64,000 bases of DNA from Mesorhizobium jarvisii (GTDB lineage: Bacteria; Pseudomonadota; Alphaproteobacteria; Rhizobiales; Rhizobiaceae): contig NZ_QZXA01000004.1 in the NCBI RefSeq assembly GCF_003601985.1, positions 372,001 through 436,000 on the forward strand. The letters run 5' to 3'. Of the stretch, positions 8,006 through 17,503 are shown piece after piece; positions within the stretch are counted from its first letter, which is position 1, and every line of letters begins with the position of its first letter. The notes under the pieces are model-generated. The model saw only the letters and a list, made by a program, of their open reading frames with translations. It did no database searches and had not been told where the DNA came from. Made by a program: the position numbers and the translations under genes.

Positions 8006-9415
8006 ATGGACTTGAACACGATTGAAAGCGACGACATTGGCACGGTGGCCGGACAGTCGGCAAAGCGCGCCACGGCAGCGAAAAAGGTCTTCATCAAGAC
8101 CTATGGCTGCCAGATGAACGTCTATGATTCACAGCGCATGGGCGATGCGCTGGCCGCCGACGGCTACGCCGCGACCGATGCCATCGACGAGGCCGATCTG
8201 GTGCTGCTCAACACCTGCCATATCAGGGAGAAGGCGGCCGAAAAGGTCTATTCCGAGCTCGGCCGCATCCGTGACATGAAGGCGGAGCGCGCCCTTGCCG
8301 GCCGCGAACTGCTAATCGGCGTCGCCGGCTGCGTGGCGCAGGCCGAGGGTGCCGAGATCATCCGGCGCTCGCCGGCCGTCGACCTGGTCATCGGACCGCA
8401 GACCTATCACCGTCTGCCCGACGTGTTGGCGCGGGTGCGCGGCGGCGAGAAGATCGTCGAGACCGACTACGCCATCGAAGACAAGTTCGACCATCTGCCG
8501 CAACCCAAGCGCGCCGAGGTCATCAAGCGCGGAGTAACCGCCTTCCTCACCGTGCAGGAAGGCTGCGACAAGTTCTGCACCTTCTGCGTCGTGCCTTATA
8601 CAAGGGGCTCGGAAGTGTCGCGGACGGTGGCGCAGATCGTCGCCGAGGCCGAGCGCCTGGCCGAGGCCGGCGTGCGCGAGGTGACGCTGCTTGGCCAGAA
8701 CGTCAATGCCTGGCACGGCCAGGGCGAGAACGGCGAGGAATGGGGCCTTGGCCGCCTGCTGTTCCGGCTGGCCGAAATTCCCGGCCTGGCGCGGCTGCGC
8801 TACACCACCAGCCACCCGCGCGACATGGATGACGAACTGATATCAGCCCACCGCGACCTGCCGTCGCTGATGCCCTATCTGCATCTGCCGGTGCAATCGG
8901 GCTCCGACCGCATCTTGAAGGCGATGAACCGCAGGCATACGGCCAGGGACTATCTGGCGCTGCTCGACCGCATCCGCGCTGCCCGACCCGATATCGCTTT
9001 GTCCGGCGATTTCATCGTCGGCTTCCCCGGCGAGACAGAGGCCGATTTCGAGGCGACGATGGAACTGGTGCGCCAGGTGAAATACGCCTCGGCCTTTTCG
9101 TTCAAATATTCGCCGCGTCCCGGCACGCCGGGCGCCGAAATGGCCGATCATGTCCCGGAAACGGTCAAGGACGAGAGACTGCAGCGCCTGCAGGCATTGC
9201 TGTTGAAGCAGCAGCAGGACTTCGGTTCGAGCCTGGTCGGCAGCACCATCGACACGCTGATCGAGAAGCCCGGCCGGCAGGCCGGCCAGAAGGTCGGCCG
9301 CTCACCTTGGCTGCAGCCGGTTATTGTTGATGAAAAGGCCGGCGAAATCGGTGACATTATCCAGGTGCGAATCACGAAGACGGGCTACAATAGCCTGTTC
9401 GCCGAATTGGCCTGA
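8006..9415 (+). CDS. miaB: tRNA-2-methylthio-N6-dimethylallyladenosine synthase MiaB
   Basis: A 469-residue radical SAM methylthiotransferase. The N-terminal domain has the three Fe-S cysteines, in YGCQMN, NTCHIR and AGCVAQ. The radical SAM cluster CxxxCxxC is in GCDKFCTFC, and a TRAM domain ends the protein. It adds the 2-methylthio group to i6A37 of tRNAs reading UNN codons. A TTG 30 bp upstream (7976) would extend it by ten residues; ATG 8006 is preferred. The stop overlaps the phoH start (TGATG at 9413-9417), linking the two genes in one transcript. Confidence 0.96.
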   Translation: MDLNTIESDDIGTVAGQSAKRATAAKKVFIKTYGCQMNVYDSQRMGDALAADGYAATDAIDEADLVLLNTCHIREKAAEKVYSELGRIRDMKAERALAGRELLIGVAGCVAQAEGAEIIRRSPAVDLVIGPQTYHRLPDVLARVRGGEKIVETDYAIEDKFDHLPQPKRAEVIKRGVTAFLTVQEGCDKFCTFCVVPYTRGSEVSRTVAQIVAEAERLAEAGVREVTLLGQNVNAWHGQGENGEEWGLGRLLFRLAEIPGLARLRYTTSHPRDMDDELISAHRDLPSLMPYLHLPVQSGSDRILKAMNRRHTARDYLALLDRIRAARPDIALSGDFIVGFPGETEADFEATMELVRQVKYASAFSFKYSPRPGTPGAEMADHVPETVKDERLQRLQALLLKQQQDFGSSLVGSTIDTLIEKPGRQAGQKVGRSPWLQPVIVDEKAGEIGDIIQVRITKTGYNSLFAELA

Positions 9416-10491
9416 TGGTTTCGGCAGATGAGGAGAGACGGTTGAGCGCAGCAGAGCTGAAGAACCTGCCCCCGGTACCGGCATCTGGGGCTTCTGACAT
9501 GGCGCACATCGTTCTGACTTTCGACAACAACAAGCTTGCCAGCGCCCTTTACGGTCAGTTCGACGAGAACCTCGCCCGGCTCGAGCAGAAGCTCGGCGTC
9601 GACATCCGCTCGCGCGGCAACCAGCTGACCATCAAGGGGTCGGCTTCGGCCGCCGAACAGGCGCGCCGTGCCTTGGACAATCTCTACGGCATTCTGCAGA
9701 AGGGCGTCGATATCGGCCAATCCGACGTTGACGGCGCCGTGCGCATGGCGGTCGCCGCCGACGATCAGCTGACGCTGCCGACGCTGGAGCGCAAGGGCAA
9801 GGTCTCCGCGGCCCAGATCGCCACCCGCAAGAAGACCATCTATGCCCGTTCGCTGAACCAGGACGCCTATATGCGGGCGCTGGAACGGTCGGAACTCGTG
9901 TTCGGCATCGGTCCGGCGGGCACCGGCAAGACCTATCTGGCGGTGGCGCACGCGGCGATGCTGCTCGAGCGCGGCATGGTCGAGCGCATCATCCTGTCGC
10001 GGCCGGCCGTCGAAGCCGGCGAACGGCTGGGCTTCCTGCCCGGCGACATGAAGGAAAAGGTCGATCCCTATCTGCGGCCGCTCTACGATGCGCTCTACGA
10101 CATGATGCCGGCCGACAAGGTCGAGCGCGCTATTGCCGCCGAAGTCATTGAAATCGCGCCGCTCGCCTTCATGCGCGGCCGTACGTTGGCGCATGCCGCG
10201 GTCATCCTCGACGAGGCGCAGAACACCACGCCGATGCAGATGAAGATGTTCCTGACCCGTCTCGGCGAGAATTCGCGCATGATCGTCACCGGCGATCCGA
10301 CGCAGATCGACCTTCCCCCGAGCACCAAATCGGGCCTGGTCGAAGCCTTGCGTGTCCTCGATGGCGTGGCCGGCGCGGTCACTGTGCGTTTCAACGATGT
10401 CGACGTCGTTCGCCATCCGCTGGTGGCGGAAATCGTCAGGGCCTATGACCGCGACGCCAAGCTGGCGCGCGGCCTCGGCGCCGAGAATTGA
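9415..10491 (+). CDS. phoH: PhoH-like P-loop ATPase
   Basis: A 358-residue PhoH family protein. An N-terminal KH-like segment comes first, then the Walker A box GPAGTGKTYLA and a Walker B with VILDEAQN. In bacteria this gene is conserved beside ybeY and is thought to act in RNA metabolism and 16S rRNA maturation. The start ATG overlaps the miaB stop. A later start near the MAHIVLTF segment is possible, because the first 27 residues are not clearly part of the fold. ybeY follows 19 bp after its stop. Confidence 0.93.
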   Translation: MVSADEERRLSAAELKNLPPVPASGASDMAHIVLTFDNNKLASALYGQFDENLARLEQKLGVDIRSRGNQLTIKGSASAAEQARRALDNLYGILQKGVDIGQSDVDGAVRMAVAADDQLTLPTLERKGKVSAAQIATRKKTIYARSLNQDAYMRALERSELVFGIGPAGTGKTYLAVAHAAMLLERGMVERIILSRPAVEAGERLGFLPGDMKEKVDPYLRPLYDALYDMMPADKVERAIAAEVIEIAPLAFMRGRTLAHAAVILDEAQNTTPMQMKMFLTRLGENSRMIVTGDPTQIDLPPSTKSGLVEALRVLDGVAGAVTVRFNDVDVVRHPLVAEIVRAYDRDAKLARGLGAEN

Positions 10492-10510
10492 TTTTTGACG
10501 ATGCGGCTTC

Positions 10511-11011
10511 ATGCCTGAGGACAATTCATCCGGCGACGGGGAGCCTCCCGTCGACATCGATATATCGGTCGAAGCGGGTGATTGGCCCGATGAGGCAAGC
10601 CTGACACGGCTAGTCGATCGGGCGGTTGGTGCTGCTTTCACCGAGACCGGTGTGATGGGCCGTTCCGAACTCAGCGTCGTTTTTTCCGACGACGCCCATA
10701 TACGTATGCTCAATGCCGAATGGCGGGGTAAGGACAAACCTACCAACGTCTTGTCTTTCCCGGCTTTTCCGTTTGTGCAAGGCGGCCCACTGCCGCCGAT
10801 GCTGGGCGATATCGTGCTCGCCGCCGAGACGGTTTCTCGCGAGGCGGCACTGGAAGACAAGCCAGTGCAGAACCATATCACCCATCTTGTGATCCACGGC
10901 CTGCTGCATTTGCTGGGCCATGATCACGAGACCGACGCCGAGGCCGAGGAGATGGAGGCCATCGAACGCGCAGCGCTCGCAAGGCTTGCCATTCCCGATC
11001 CCTACGCGTAA
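10511..11011 (+). CDS. ybeY: Endoribonuclease YbeY (16S rRNA maturation)
   Basis: A 166-residue protein with the UPF0054 zinc motif H-x3-H-x5-H in [11 protein letters not shown] near its C-terminal end. YbeY is a single-strand endoribonuclease needed for 16S rRNA 3' end processing and ribosome quality control; in Sinorhizobium it also affects sRNA regulation. The gene lies between phoH and the CorC-like gene, the standard order. The N-terminal 20 residues, acidic and Gly/Ser-rich, are longer than in E. coli. Confidence 0.95.
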   Translation: MPEDNSSGDGEPPVDIDISVEAGDWPDEASLTRLVDRAVGAAFTETGVMGRSELSVVFSDDAHIRMLNAEWRGKDKPTNVLSFPAFPFVQGGPLPPMLGDIVLAAETVSREAALEDKPVQNHITHLVIHGLLHLLGHDHETDAEAEEMEAIERAALARLAIPDPYA

Positions 11012-11038
11012 CTACATCTGACAATTGACCGGACGACG

Positions 11039-12133
11039 ATGAACGACAAACCAGAGACTGCCGCCCGCCCCGACGCCGGCAGTGCGCCCAAGGCTTCCGA
11101 TACGTCGGAAGAGGGATCAAGTCCGAGTACCGTTACCACTGGTGTTGCCAACACCGGCGGCGCAGCCAGCGAGCCTTCGCCTGCCGGACCCTCCCTGTTC
11201 GATCGTGTTTTGGGCCTGTTTCGGCAGCGCAACGGCACCAGCCTGCGCGAGGAAATCGCTGACGCTCTGGCCGAGACGGCGAGCGATGCCGAATCCTTCT
11301 CGCCTGGCGAGCGCGCCATGCTCAACAACATCCTGCGGCTGCGCGAAGTGCGCGTCGAGGATGTCATGGTGCCGCGCGCCGATATCGAGGCGGTCGAGAT
11401 CACCACGACGCTCGGCGATCTCCTGGGCACCTTCGAACAATCCGGCCATTCCCGCATGCCGGTCTATTCCGAGACGCTCGACGATCCACGTGGCATGGTC
11501 CATATCCGCGACGTGCTGGCCCACATCACCAAGCTCGCGCGCGTCAAGAAGGGGCGCACGACCAGGAAGACGCCCGTCGCCACGCAGCTCGATCTCGCCC
11601 AGGTCGACCTCGCGCGCACCATCGGCGAGCTCAATCTGATCCGCCAGGTCCTGTTCGTGCCGCCCTCGATGCTTGCTTCCGACCTGATGGGCCGCATGCA
11701 GACGACGCGCACGCAGATGGCGCTGGTCATCGACGAGTATGGCGGCACGGATGGCCTTGTCTCGCTCGAGGACATTGTCGAAATGGTCGTCGGCGACATC
11801 GAGGACGAGCATGACGACGACGAGCCGATGATCACCCAGGCCGGCGACGGCGTCTTCATCGTCGACGGCAAGGCCGAGATCGACGAGGTCGCCAAGATGA
11901 TCGGCGAGGATTTTGCCGCCGGCGAACATGGCGAGTACGTCGACACGATCGGCGGCATGATCTTCAACACGCTTGGCCGCGTGCCGGCGCGCGGCGAGGT
12001 GGTGCAGGCCATTCCGGGCTTCGAGTTCCATGTCCTCGATGCCGATCCGCGCCGCGTCAAGCGCGTGCGCATCGTGCAAAGCCAGAAGGGCGAGCGCCGT
12101 CGCCGCGCCACGGCCCGCACCGAACAGGCCTGA
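11039..12133 (+). CDS. CorC/HlyC-family CBS-domain protein
   Basis: A 364-residue protein lacking the DUF21 membrane domain: the first 85 residues are polar and low-complexity, then come two CBS domains (DVMVPRADI and ALVIDEYGGTDGLVSLED) and a C-terminal CorC_HlyC domain. Soluble CorC-type proteins of this build are linked to Mg2+/Co2+ efflux or membrane integrity. The position between ybeY and lnt is conserved in proteobacteria. The haemolysin label sometimes used for this family should not be taken literally. Confidence 0.9.
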   Translation: MNDKPETAARPDAGSAPKASDTSEEGSSPSTVTTGVANTGGAASEPSPAGPSLFDRVLGLFRQRNGTSLREEIADALAETASDAESFSPGERAMLNNILRLREVRVEDVMVPRADIEAVEITTTLGDLLGTFEQSGHSRMPVYSETLDDPRGMVHIRDVLAHITKLARVKKGRTTRKTPVATQLDLAQVDLARTIGELNLIRQVLFVPPSMLASDLMGRMQTTRTQMALVIDEYGGTDGLVSLEDIVEMVVGDIEDEHDDDEPMITQAGDGVFIVDGKAEIDEVAKMIGEDFAAGEHGEYVDTIGGMIFNTLGRVPARGEVVQAIPGFEFHVLDADPRRVKRVRIVQSQKGERRRRATARTEQA

Positions 12134-12146
12134 GTTTCCGCTGCCG

Positions 12147-12617
12147 ATGACGGTTGACGACCCGTTCAAGCATTCAAGTCTGGGTTCCGGTGTCTTATAC
12201 AGGGATCCGCGTGCCGCGCTGGCGTGGCTCGAAGCGGCTTTCGGCTTCGAGCGCAGCATGGTGGTGAGCGATGCCGATGGAAACCTCGTCCACGCCGAGA
12301 TGCGGTTCGGCGACTGCACTATCATCGTCGATTCCGAATGGAGCGATTATGTCGCGAGCCCGGCTTCGGTCTCGGGCAAGAACACGCAGTCGGTCTATGT
12401 CGGGCTGAAGGATGGCCTGGATGCGCATTGCGAGCAGGCGCGGGCGGCCGGCGCCGACATAATCCAGGAGCCGATGGACCAATTCTACGGCGAACGCCAG
12501 TATCGGGCTCGCGATCCCGAGGGCCATGTCTGGACCTTCACCCAGCCCATCCGTTGCGTTTCCCGCGAAGAGGCCGAGCGGCTGAGCGGTCTCAGCATCG
12601 ACGGCTGGCACCGGTAG
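12147..12617 (+). CDS. VOC superfamily (glyoxalase/bleomycin-resistance fold) protein
   Basis: A 156-residue protein with the paired beta-alpha-beta-beta-beta units of the VOC fold: YRDPRAALAWLEAAFGFE begins the first, and a second module ends in YRARDPEGHVWTF. Members bind a metal or small ligand; the specific substrate is not predictable here. It begins 13 bp after the CorC-like gene and is probably co-transcribed. The frame is open upstream into the preceding gene, but ATG 12147 starts the fold. No known function can be given with confidence. Confidence 0.85.
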   Translation: MTVDDPFKHSSLGSGVLYRDPRAALAWLEAAFGFERSMVVSDADGNLVHAEMRFGDCTIIVDSEWSDYVASPASVSGKNTQSVYVGLKDGLDAHCEQARAAGADIIQEPMDQFYGERQYRARDPEGHVWTFTQPIRCVSREEAERLSGLSIDGWHR

Positions 12618-12716
12618 AGCTGTGGCTGGGTCATTGCGGCTGATCAGCCGGCGTTTGGAGCGCGGGCCGCGGCCTGATAAATCTTGCGTCCTGATTCGCG
12701 CGACTCGGAAGTATGC

Positions 12717-14309
12717 ATGGAGCGCCTGGCCGGCCGGATAATTCTGCTTTGGGGTTGGCGGCGTGCGCTCGTGGCCTTTCTTGCCGGGGCGCTGGCTGTG
12801 CTCGGCCAGGCGCCCTACGATTTCTTCGCCGCCTGCTTCATCTCGTTTCCGCTGCTGGTCTGGCTGCTCGACGGCGCGACCGGCGAAGCTTCAGGCAGCC
12901 TTTTCAGACGCTTGCGGCCGGCCTTCGCCGTCGGCTGGTGGTTCGGCTTCGGCTATTTCCTCGCCGGTCTCTGGTGGATCGGCTCGGCGCTGCTGGTCGA
13001 GGCCGATGAGTTTGCCTGGGCGCTTCCCTTCGCCGTGGTCGGCATTCCCTTCGCACTCGCCTTTTTCTATGGCTTCGCGACGATGGTCGCCCGGCTTCTG
13101 TGGAGCAGCGATATCGGCCGCATCGCCGCCCTTGCCTTCGGCTTCGGGCTGATGGAGTGGCTGCGCGGCTTCCTGTTCACCGGTTTTCCCTGGAATGCCA
13201 TAGGCTACGCGGCAATGCCGGTGCCTCTCCTCATGCAGAGCGTGTCGGTGACCGGCATGATCGGCATGAACGTGCTTGCCGTGTTCCTCTTTTCATTACC
13301 GGCGCTGCTGGCGGCGCGCCGGCATCTGCGCCTGGGTGCGGCACTGTTCATCCTGCTTGCGTCAGCCCATGTCGGTTTCGGCTACATCAGGCTTACCGCT
13401 CCTGAAAAACCGGCGGAGCGCAGTCTCGATGTCCGCATCGTTCAGCCTTCCGTCGACCTCAGTGAAAAATGGGACGCCTCGGTGCGCGACCGCATCTTCG
13501 CCACCTTGCTCGGCCTGTCCGCCAAGGCGCCGGACCCTGGTCACGGCAAGCCGCAACTCATTCTTTGGCCGGAAACCTCGGTTCCGTTCCTCTTCACCGA
13601 GCGCCCCGACGCGTTGACGGCGCTGGGCGACATGCTGGCCGATGGCCAGATGCTGATCGCCGGCGTCGTTCGCGAGGAAGGCGGCTCGGCGGCCAGCACC
13701 GACAGCCGCTATTACAATTCCGTGGTGGCGATCAACGACAGAGGCGAGATCGTCGATGCCGTCGACAAGGTCCATCTGGTGCCGTTCGGCGAGTACCTGC
13801 CTTTTGCCGACCTGCTCAACCGTTTCGGCATCGCGCAGCTTGTCGCCGGACCGGTGACGTTCACCGCCGGCAACGAGCGCCACGCCATCACACTGCCGGG
13901 CGGCATCCGTGCCCTGCCTTTTATCTGTTACGAGGTGATCTTTCCCGATCTGGTGGCAGTTGACGCTACGTCAGCGCAGCTTATTGTGAACGTTACCAAT
14001 GATGCCTGGTTCGGGGACACACCGGGACCGTATCAGCATTTCAGGCAGGCCCAGATTCGCGCGGTGGAGAACGGATTGCCCTTGCTGCGTGCTGCCAACA
14101 ACGGCATCTCGGCCGTCGTCGACCCACACGGACGCATCGTCGATGCACTGGCCATCGACGCTCGCGGAGCCATCGATGTGAAGGTGCCGATTGCCGGACA
14201 GACGGTCATTTCCTCGGGCCAGCGGCGCATTAACGGAATCCTGATCATGTTGCTGTTTGCGCTCGGAGGAGCGCTATTGAGCGTAAGGCAAAGGCTACGG
14301 GTGAATTGA
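12717..14309 (+). CDS. lnt: Apolipoprotein N-acyltransferase
   Basis: A 530-residue inner-membrane enzyme that adds the third acyl chain to the N-terminal cysteine of lipoproteins. Several hydrophobic helices fill the N-terminal 200 residues, followed by a nitrilase domain whose Glu-Lys-Cys triad is visible in [22 protein letters not shown] and [10 protein letters not shown]. One more hydrophobic segment closes the protein. ATG 12717 is chosen over an upstream in-frame start because it begins the first membrane-adjacent helix; the longer form adds 11 polar residues. The CorC-like/lnt order matches other proteobacteria. Confidence 0.95.
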   Translation: MERLAGRIILLWGWRRALVAFLAGALAVLGQAPYDFFAACFISFPLLVWLLDGATGEASGSLFRRLRPAFAVGWWFGFGYFLAGLWWIGSALLVEADEFAWALPFAVVGIPFALAFFYGFATMVARLLWSSDIGRIAALAFGFGLMEWLRGFLFTGFPWNAIGYAAMPVPLLMQSVSVTGMIGMNVLAVFLFSLPALLAARRHLRLGAALFILLASAHVGFGYIRLTAPEKPAERSLDVRIVQPSVDLSEKWDASVRDRIFATLLGLSAKAPDPGHGKPQLILWPETSVPFLFTERPDALTALGDMLADGQMLIAGVVREEGGSAASTDSRYYNSVVAINDRGEIVDAVDKVHLVPFGEYLPFADLLNRFGIAQLVAGPVTFTAGNERHAITLPGGIRALPFICYEVIFPDLVAVDATSAQLIVNVTNDAWFGDTPGPYQHFRQAQIRAVENGLPLLRAANNGISAVVDPHGRIVDALAIDARGAIDVKVPIAGQTVISSGQRRINGILIMLLFALGGALLSVRQRLRVN

Positions 14310-14377
14310 CAGTCGACACATTAGAAACTCATACTGTATCGCCTGAAAATTTCTCGAAGTCGGTGGATCGGTCTGTT

Positions 14378-14442
14378 GGGGCAGTCGCCCCCGGCTTTTT
14401 TTGGGCGGGAAAAAATCACAAAGCCGAAAAAATTCGGCGAGG
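14378..14442 (+). promoter_or_regulatory. Leader of the Xre regulator gene with terminator-like and SD-adjacent hairpins
   Basis: A GGGGC/GCCCC hairpin (14378-14382 with 14387-14391) is followed by CGGC and seven T residues (14396-14402), the layout of an intrinsic terminator. A second hairpin, GCCGAA with TTCGGC (14423-14438, AAAA loop), directly abuts the GAGG Shine-Dalgarno of the regulator gene. The first may end the lnt transcript or attenuate; the second could modulate ribosome access. Function is inferred only from sequence. Confidence 0.45.
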
Positions 14443-14447
14443 AAAAA

Positions 14448-14867
14448 ATGACAGAAGAAAACAAGAAGAAACCCAATCCCATAGACATTCACGTTGGAAG
14501 CCGCATCCGGCTTCGCCGCAACATGCTCGGAATGAGCCAGGAAAAGCTGGGCGAGAATCTCGGCATCACATTTCAACAGATCCAGAAATATGAAAAGGGC
14601 ACCAACCGCGTCGGCGCCAGCCGGCTACAGGCGATAGCCTCGATACTCGGCGTGCCCGTCGCCTTCTTCTTCGAGGATGCGCCGGGCCAGGAAGCGGTGG
14701 CCGGCCGCGGCTTTTCCGAGGATGCGTCGATGGCTTTCGCCGTCGAATTCTGCGGCAGTCCCGAAGGCCTTCAGCTCAACCGGGCCTTCGTCAAGATCGC
14801 CGACGTCAAGGTGCGCCGCAGGATCATCGACCTGGTGAAGTCACTCGCCGCCGACGATCTCGACTGA
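14448..14867 (+). CDS. Xre-family HTH transcriptional regulator (PraR/PhrR-like)
   Basis: A 139-residue regulator. An HTH_XRE domain spans about residues 17-72 (RLRRNMLGMSQEKLG followed by FQQIQKYEKGTNRV), with a short C-terminal tail ending in a conserved-looking DLVKSLA segment. GAGGAAAAA upstream of ATG 14448 is a strong ribosome site; longer in-frame starts would lie before the leader hairpins. Rhizobial PraR/PhrR proteins have this architecture and sit near metK, and PraR is known to repress adhesin and quorum-related genes in Rhizobium and reb genes in Azorhizobium. Orthology here is inference. Confidence 0.85.
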   Translation: MTEENKKKPNPIDIHVGSRIRLRRNMLGMSQEKLGENLGITFQQIQKYEKGTNRVGASRLQAIASILGVPVAFFFEDAPGQEAVAGRGFSEDASMAFAVEFCGSPEGLQLNRAFVKIADVKVRRRIIDLVKSLAADDLD

Positions 14868-14884
14868 CCCTCGATACGCCTCGA

Positions 14885-14906
14885 ACCGGCGGCATTCGCC
14901 GCCGGT
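14885..14906 (+). terminator. Strong hairpin after the Xre regulator gene
   Basis: A perfect 9-bp inverted repeat, ACCGGCGGC with GCCGCCGGT, and an ATTC loop lie 17 bp past the regulator's stop codon. There is no T-run after it, so if it ends transcription it does so weakly or with help from Rho; it may instead protect the 3' end. Confidence 0.5.
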
Positions 14907-14996
14907 GGCACAAGATATCGACATCGACAGTCGTGCCAGAATGGCGGCAACGCTTGACGAGCGGCGCTTTGCCCCGCTAACACGTGGCGCGCCAAA

Positions 14997-15029
14997 ATCG
15001 GCAGCCTGCCGATCGTTTTTCAAGAGGGG
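14997..15029 (+). promoter_or_regulatory. Terminator-like hairpin directly upstream of the metK ribosome site
   Basis: ATCGGC (14997-15002, loop AGCCT) pairs with GCCGAT (15008-15013), followed by CG and TTTTT (15016-15020). The metK Shine-Dalgarno AAGAGGGG begins at 15022. An intrinsic-terminator shape this close to the start codon suggests attenuation of metK. No known SAM riboswitch consensus was recognised in the 168-bp spacer. Confidence 0.4.
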
Positions 15030-15035
15030 ACACCC

Positions 15036-16301
15036 GTGACGCGGCAGAACTACTTCTTTACCTCGGAATCCGTTGCCGAGGGCCATCCCGACAAAGTCTG
15101 CGACCGGATCTCCGACGAGATTGTCGATCTGGTCTACCGTGAGGCCAAGAAGACCGGCATGGACCCATGGAAGGTCCGTGTCGCCTGCGAGACGCTCGCC
15201 ACCACCAACCGCGTCGTCATCGCCGGCGAAGTGCGCGTCCCCGAGACGCTGCTGAAAAAGGACAAGGCTGGCAACATCCTCAAGGACGCCGCGGGCCACC
15301 CGGTGGTGAATCCGGCAAAATTCAAATCAGTCGCCCGCAAGGCGATCCGCGAGATCGGCTACGAGCAGGCCGGCTTCCACTGGAAGACGGCCAAGATCGA
15401 GGTTCTCCTGCATGGCCAGTCGCCAGACATCGGCCAGGGCGTCGACAACGCCGCCGACCGCCAGGGCGAGGAAGGTGCGGGCGATCAGGGCATCATGTTC
15501 GGCTATGCCTGCCGCGAGACGCCGGACCTGATGCCGGCGCCGATCTACTACAGCCACAAGATCCTCGAACTGCTGGCCGCCGCCCGCCACCAAAACAACG
15601 GCGAGGCCGGCAAGCTCGGCCCGGACGCCAAGAGTCAGGTCACCGTCCGCTACGTCGACGGCAAGGCCGCCGAGGCAACCCAGATCGTGCTGTCGACCCA
15701 GCATCTCGACGCGACATGGGACTCCAAGAAGGTCCGCAAGGTTGTCGAACCCTACATCCGCGAGGCGCTTGGTGATCTCAAGATCGCCGACGATTGCATG
15801 TGGTATATCAATCCGACCGGCAAGTTCGTCATCGGCGGCCCGGACGGTGACGCTGGCCTCACCGGCCGCAAGATCATCGTCGACACTTATGGCGGCGCGG
15901 CACCACATGGCGGCGGCGCCTTCTCGGGCAAGGACACCACCAAGGTCGACCGGTCGGCAGCCTATGCGGCGCGCTATCTGGCCAAGAATGTCGTGGCGGC
16001 GAAGCTTGCCGACCGTTGCACCATCCAGCTTTCCTACGCCATCGGCGTCGCCCAGCCTCTGTCGGTCTATGTCGACCTGCACGGCACCGGCAAGGTCGAC
16101 GAGGCAAAGCTCGAGGACGCGCTGCGCACCGTGATGGACCTGTCGCCGTCGGGCATCCGCCGTCACCTCGACCTTAACAAGCCGATCTATGCCAAGACGT
16201 CGTCCTACGGCCATTTCGGCCGCAAGGCCGGCCGCGACGGATCTTTTTCCTGGGAAAAGACCGATCTCGCCAAGGCGCTCAAGGATGCTGTCGCGGCCTG
16301 A
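15036..16301 (+). CDS. metK: S-adenosylmethionine synthetase
   Basis: A 421-residue enzyme making SAM from methionine and ATP. The family signatures GHPDKVCD near residue 19, [13 protein letters not shown] and GGGAFSGKD are intact. The start codon is GTG 15036 with AAGAGGGG six bases upstream. At about 420 residues it is longer than E. coli MetK (384), as usual in Hyphomicrobiales. It is followed 26 bp later by trmB, a SAM-dependent tRNA methyltransferase, a conserved pairing in this order. Confidence 0.97.
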   Translation: MTRQNYFFTSESVAEGHPDKVCDRISDEIVDLVYREAKKTGMDPWKVRVACETLATTNRVVIAGEVRVPETLLKKDKAGNILKDAAGHPVVNPAKFKSVARKAIREIGYEQAGFHWKTAKIEVLLHGQSPDIGQGVDNAADRQGEEGAGDQGIMFGYACRETPDLMPAPIYYSHKILELLAAARHQNNGEAGKLGPDAKSQVTVRYVDGKAAEATQIVLSTQHLDATWDSKKVRKVVEPYIREALGDLKIADDCMWYINPTGKFVIGGPDGDAGLTGRKIIVDTYGGAAPHGGGAFSGKDTTKVDRSAAYAARYLAKNVVAAKLADRCTIQLSYAIGVAQPLSVYVDLHGTGKVDEAKLEDALRTVMDLSPSGIRRHLDLNKPIYAKTSSYGHFGRKAGRDGSFSWEKTDLAKALKDAVAA

Positions 16302-16327
16302 AGCTGCGACAGACCCAGCACCGCCAG

Positions 16328-17029
16328 ATGAGCCCGCAAGACAGGCCAAGCCGTACGACCGAAGCCTTTTTCGGTCGTCGGCGCGGCAAGCCCGTCCGTC
16401 CGCAGCAGGCGGCGGCCCTGGAAAGCGGGCTTGATGCCTATCGGCTCGATCTGACGGCTGATGCGCCGTCGGATCTGCGCACTCTGTTTGAAACTGAAGT
16501 TTCGGCCGTCCGGCTCGAGATCGGCTTTGGCGGCGGCGAGCATCTTCTGCACCGCGCCATCGAGGCGCCGACAACGGGCTTCATCGGCGTCGAGCCCTTC
16601 GTCAACGGCATGGCCAAGATGATGATGGCGGTGCGGACAAGGCCGCTGGCCAATTTGCGGGTCCATGACGATGACGCCACCCGGCTGCTCGACTGGCTGC
16701 CGCCGGCCTCGCTCGACGGCATCGATCTTCTCTATCCCGATCCATGGCCGAAGAAGAAGCACTGGAAGCGGCGTTTCGTCAGTCCGGTCAATCTCGAGCG
16801 TTTCGCGCGCGTCTTGAAACCGGGCTCAAAATTCCGCTTCGCGTCCGATATCGATACCTATGTAAACTGGACCTTGCTGCATTGCCGGGCGCATGGCGCC
16901 TTCGCATGGCAGGCGGCCGAAGCCGCCGACTGGCATCGTCCCTATGAGGGCTGGCCTGGCACGCGTTACGAGGCGAAGGCCGTTCGCGAAGGCCGGCGGC
17001 CTGCCTATCTGACCTTTGTCAGGAAATAG
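16328..17029 (+). CDS. trmB: tRNA (guanine-N7-)-methyltransferase
   Basis: A 233-residue class I methyltransferase that makes m7G46 in the tRNA variable loop. The SAM-binding block [15 protein letters not shown] is near residue 60, and the catalytic family motif [15 protein letters not shown] lies around residue 137. The basic N-terminal 25 residues are typical of rhizobial copies. Its position just after metK suggests co-transcription with the SAM supply gene. The next gene is on the opposite strand, so the transcript should end near 17040. Confidence 0.95.
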   Translation: MSPQDRPSRTTEAFFGRRRGKPVRPQQAAALESGLDAYRLDLTADAPSDLRTLFETEVSAVRLEIGFGGGEHLLHRAIEAPTTGFIGVEPFVNGMAKMMMAVRTRPLANLRVHDDDATRLLDWLPPASLDGIDLLYPDPWPKKKHWKRRFVSPVNLERFARVLKPGSKFRFASDIDTYVNWTLLHCRAHGAFAWQAAEAADWHRPYEGWPGTRYEAKAVREGRRPAYLTFVRK

Positions 17030-17052
17030 GCGCGCGCCCCCTCGCCAGATTT

Positions 17053-17217
17053 TCAGAAACGGCCGATTCTGTTGAAGATGGCCGGATCCATGCCGAGCTT
17101 GCGCAAGTCGTCGGCGCGCGGCTTGCGGCCGGCTTCCACGGCGCGCGACGCGGCAACCGCGCCGCCAAATGCGGTGAAGAGGTCGCCCAGGGCGGAAAAT
17201 AGTCTGCGATTGCTCAT
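17053..17217 (-). CDS. Small hypothetical protein, 54 aa
   Basis: A short minus-strand ORF with AAAGGACA eight bases ahead of ATG, a good ribosome site. The product starts MSNRRLFSALGDLF, has an Ala/Gly-rich helix in the middle, and ends in a basic, Leu-rich tail (DDLRKLGMDP) that faintly recalls the end of DUF1127/YjiS proteins. The frame is conserved in style: it uses GC-rich third positions and has no rare codons. It is convergent with trmB and divergent from the rimP leader. Function is unknown; it could be a small RNA-binding or membrane-associated protein. Confidence 0.6.
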   Translation of the reverse strand: MSNRRLFSALGDLFTAFGGAVAASRAVEAGRKPRADDLRKLGMDPAIFNRIGRF

Positions 17218-17277
17218 GATCTTGTCCTTTCGCGCGCCACCGCGCGCCGCTCCTGTTCGTGTCGTGGCTAATAAATA

Positions 17278-17503
17278 AGAGCGCCCCTCCGGATGTCACA
17301 GGGGGATTGGCGCATGGTGGCCATGCGCCTGGAGCAATGCTGACGCTGTCGACCCTTTTGCCGGTTCGGCACGGCGGGCTTGAAACACCGGCCATGTTCG
17401 TTTATATCAGCGTCAAATTCTTGGTCGGTATGACGAAGAGTGGGTCCACCCGGTCCCGCTCTTTTTTATTACCTGCCGATAGGTTCGAAACGACAGGTAC
17501 TTG
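17278..17503 (+). promoter_or_regulatory. rimP-nusA operon leader with attenuator-like structure
   Basis: Three hairpins precede rimP. A perfect 9-bp stem with TGG loop lies at 17309-17329. An intrinsic-terminator shape follows, AAGAGTGGG with CCCGCTCTT (17436-17444 with 17455-17463, one G-U pair), running into TTTTA. A third stem, ACCTGCCG with CGACAGGT (17471-17478, 17491-17498, one mismatch), covers the weak ribosome site. Premature terminators ahead of rimP have been reported in other proteobacteria; homology to those is not claimed. Confidence 0.5.

Noticed and set aside
14868..15035. SAM riboswitch of a known class before metK
   Set aside because: No recognised SAM-I, SAM-II or SAM/SAH core was found by eye; only a terminator-like hairpin is claimed.
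17482..17490. GGTTCGAAA, the tRNA T-loop consensus, before rimP
   Set aside because: No matching acceptor, D or anticodon arms around it; it lies in the loop of a leader hairpin.
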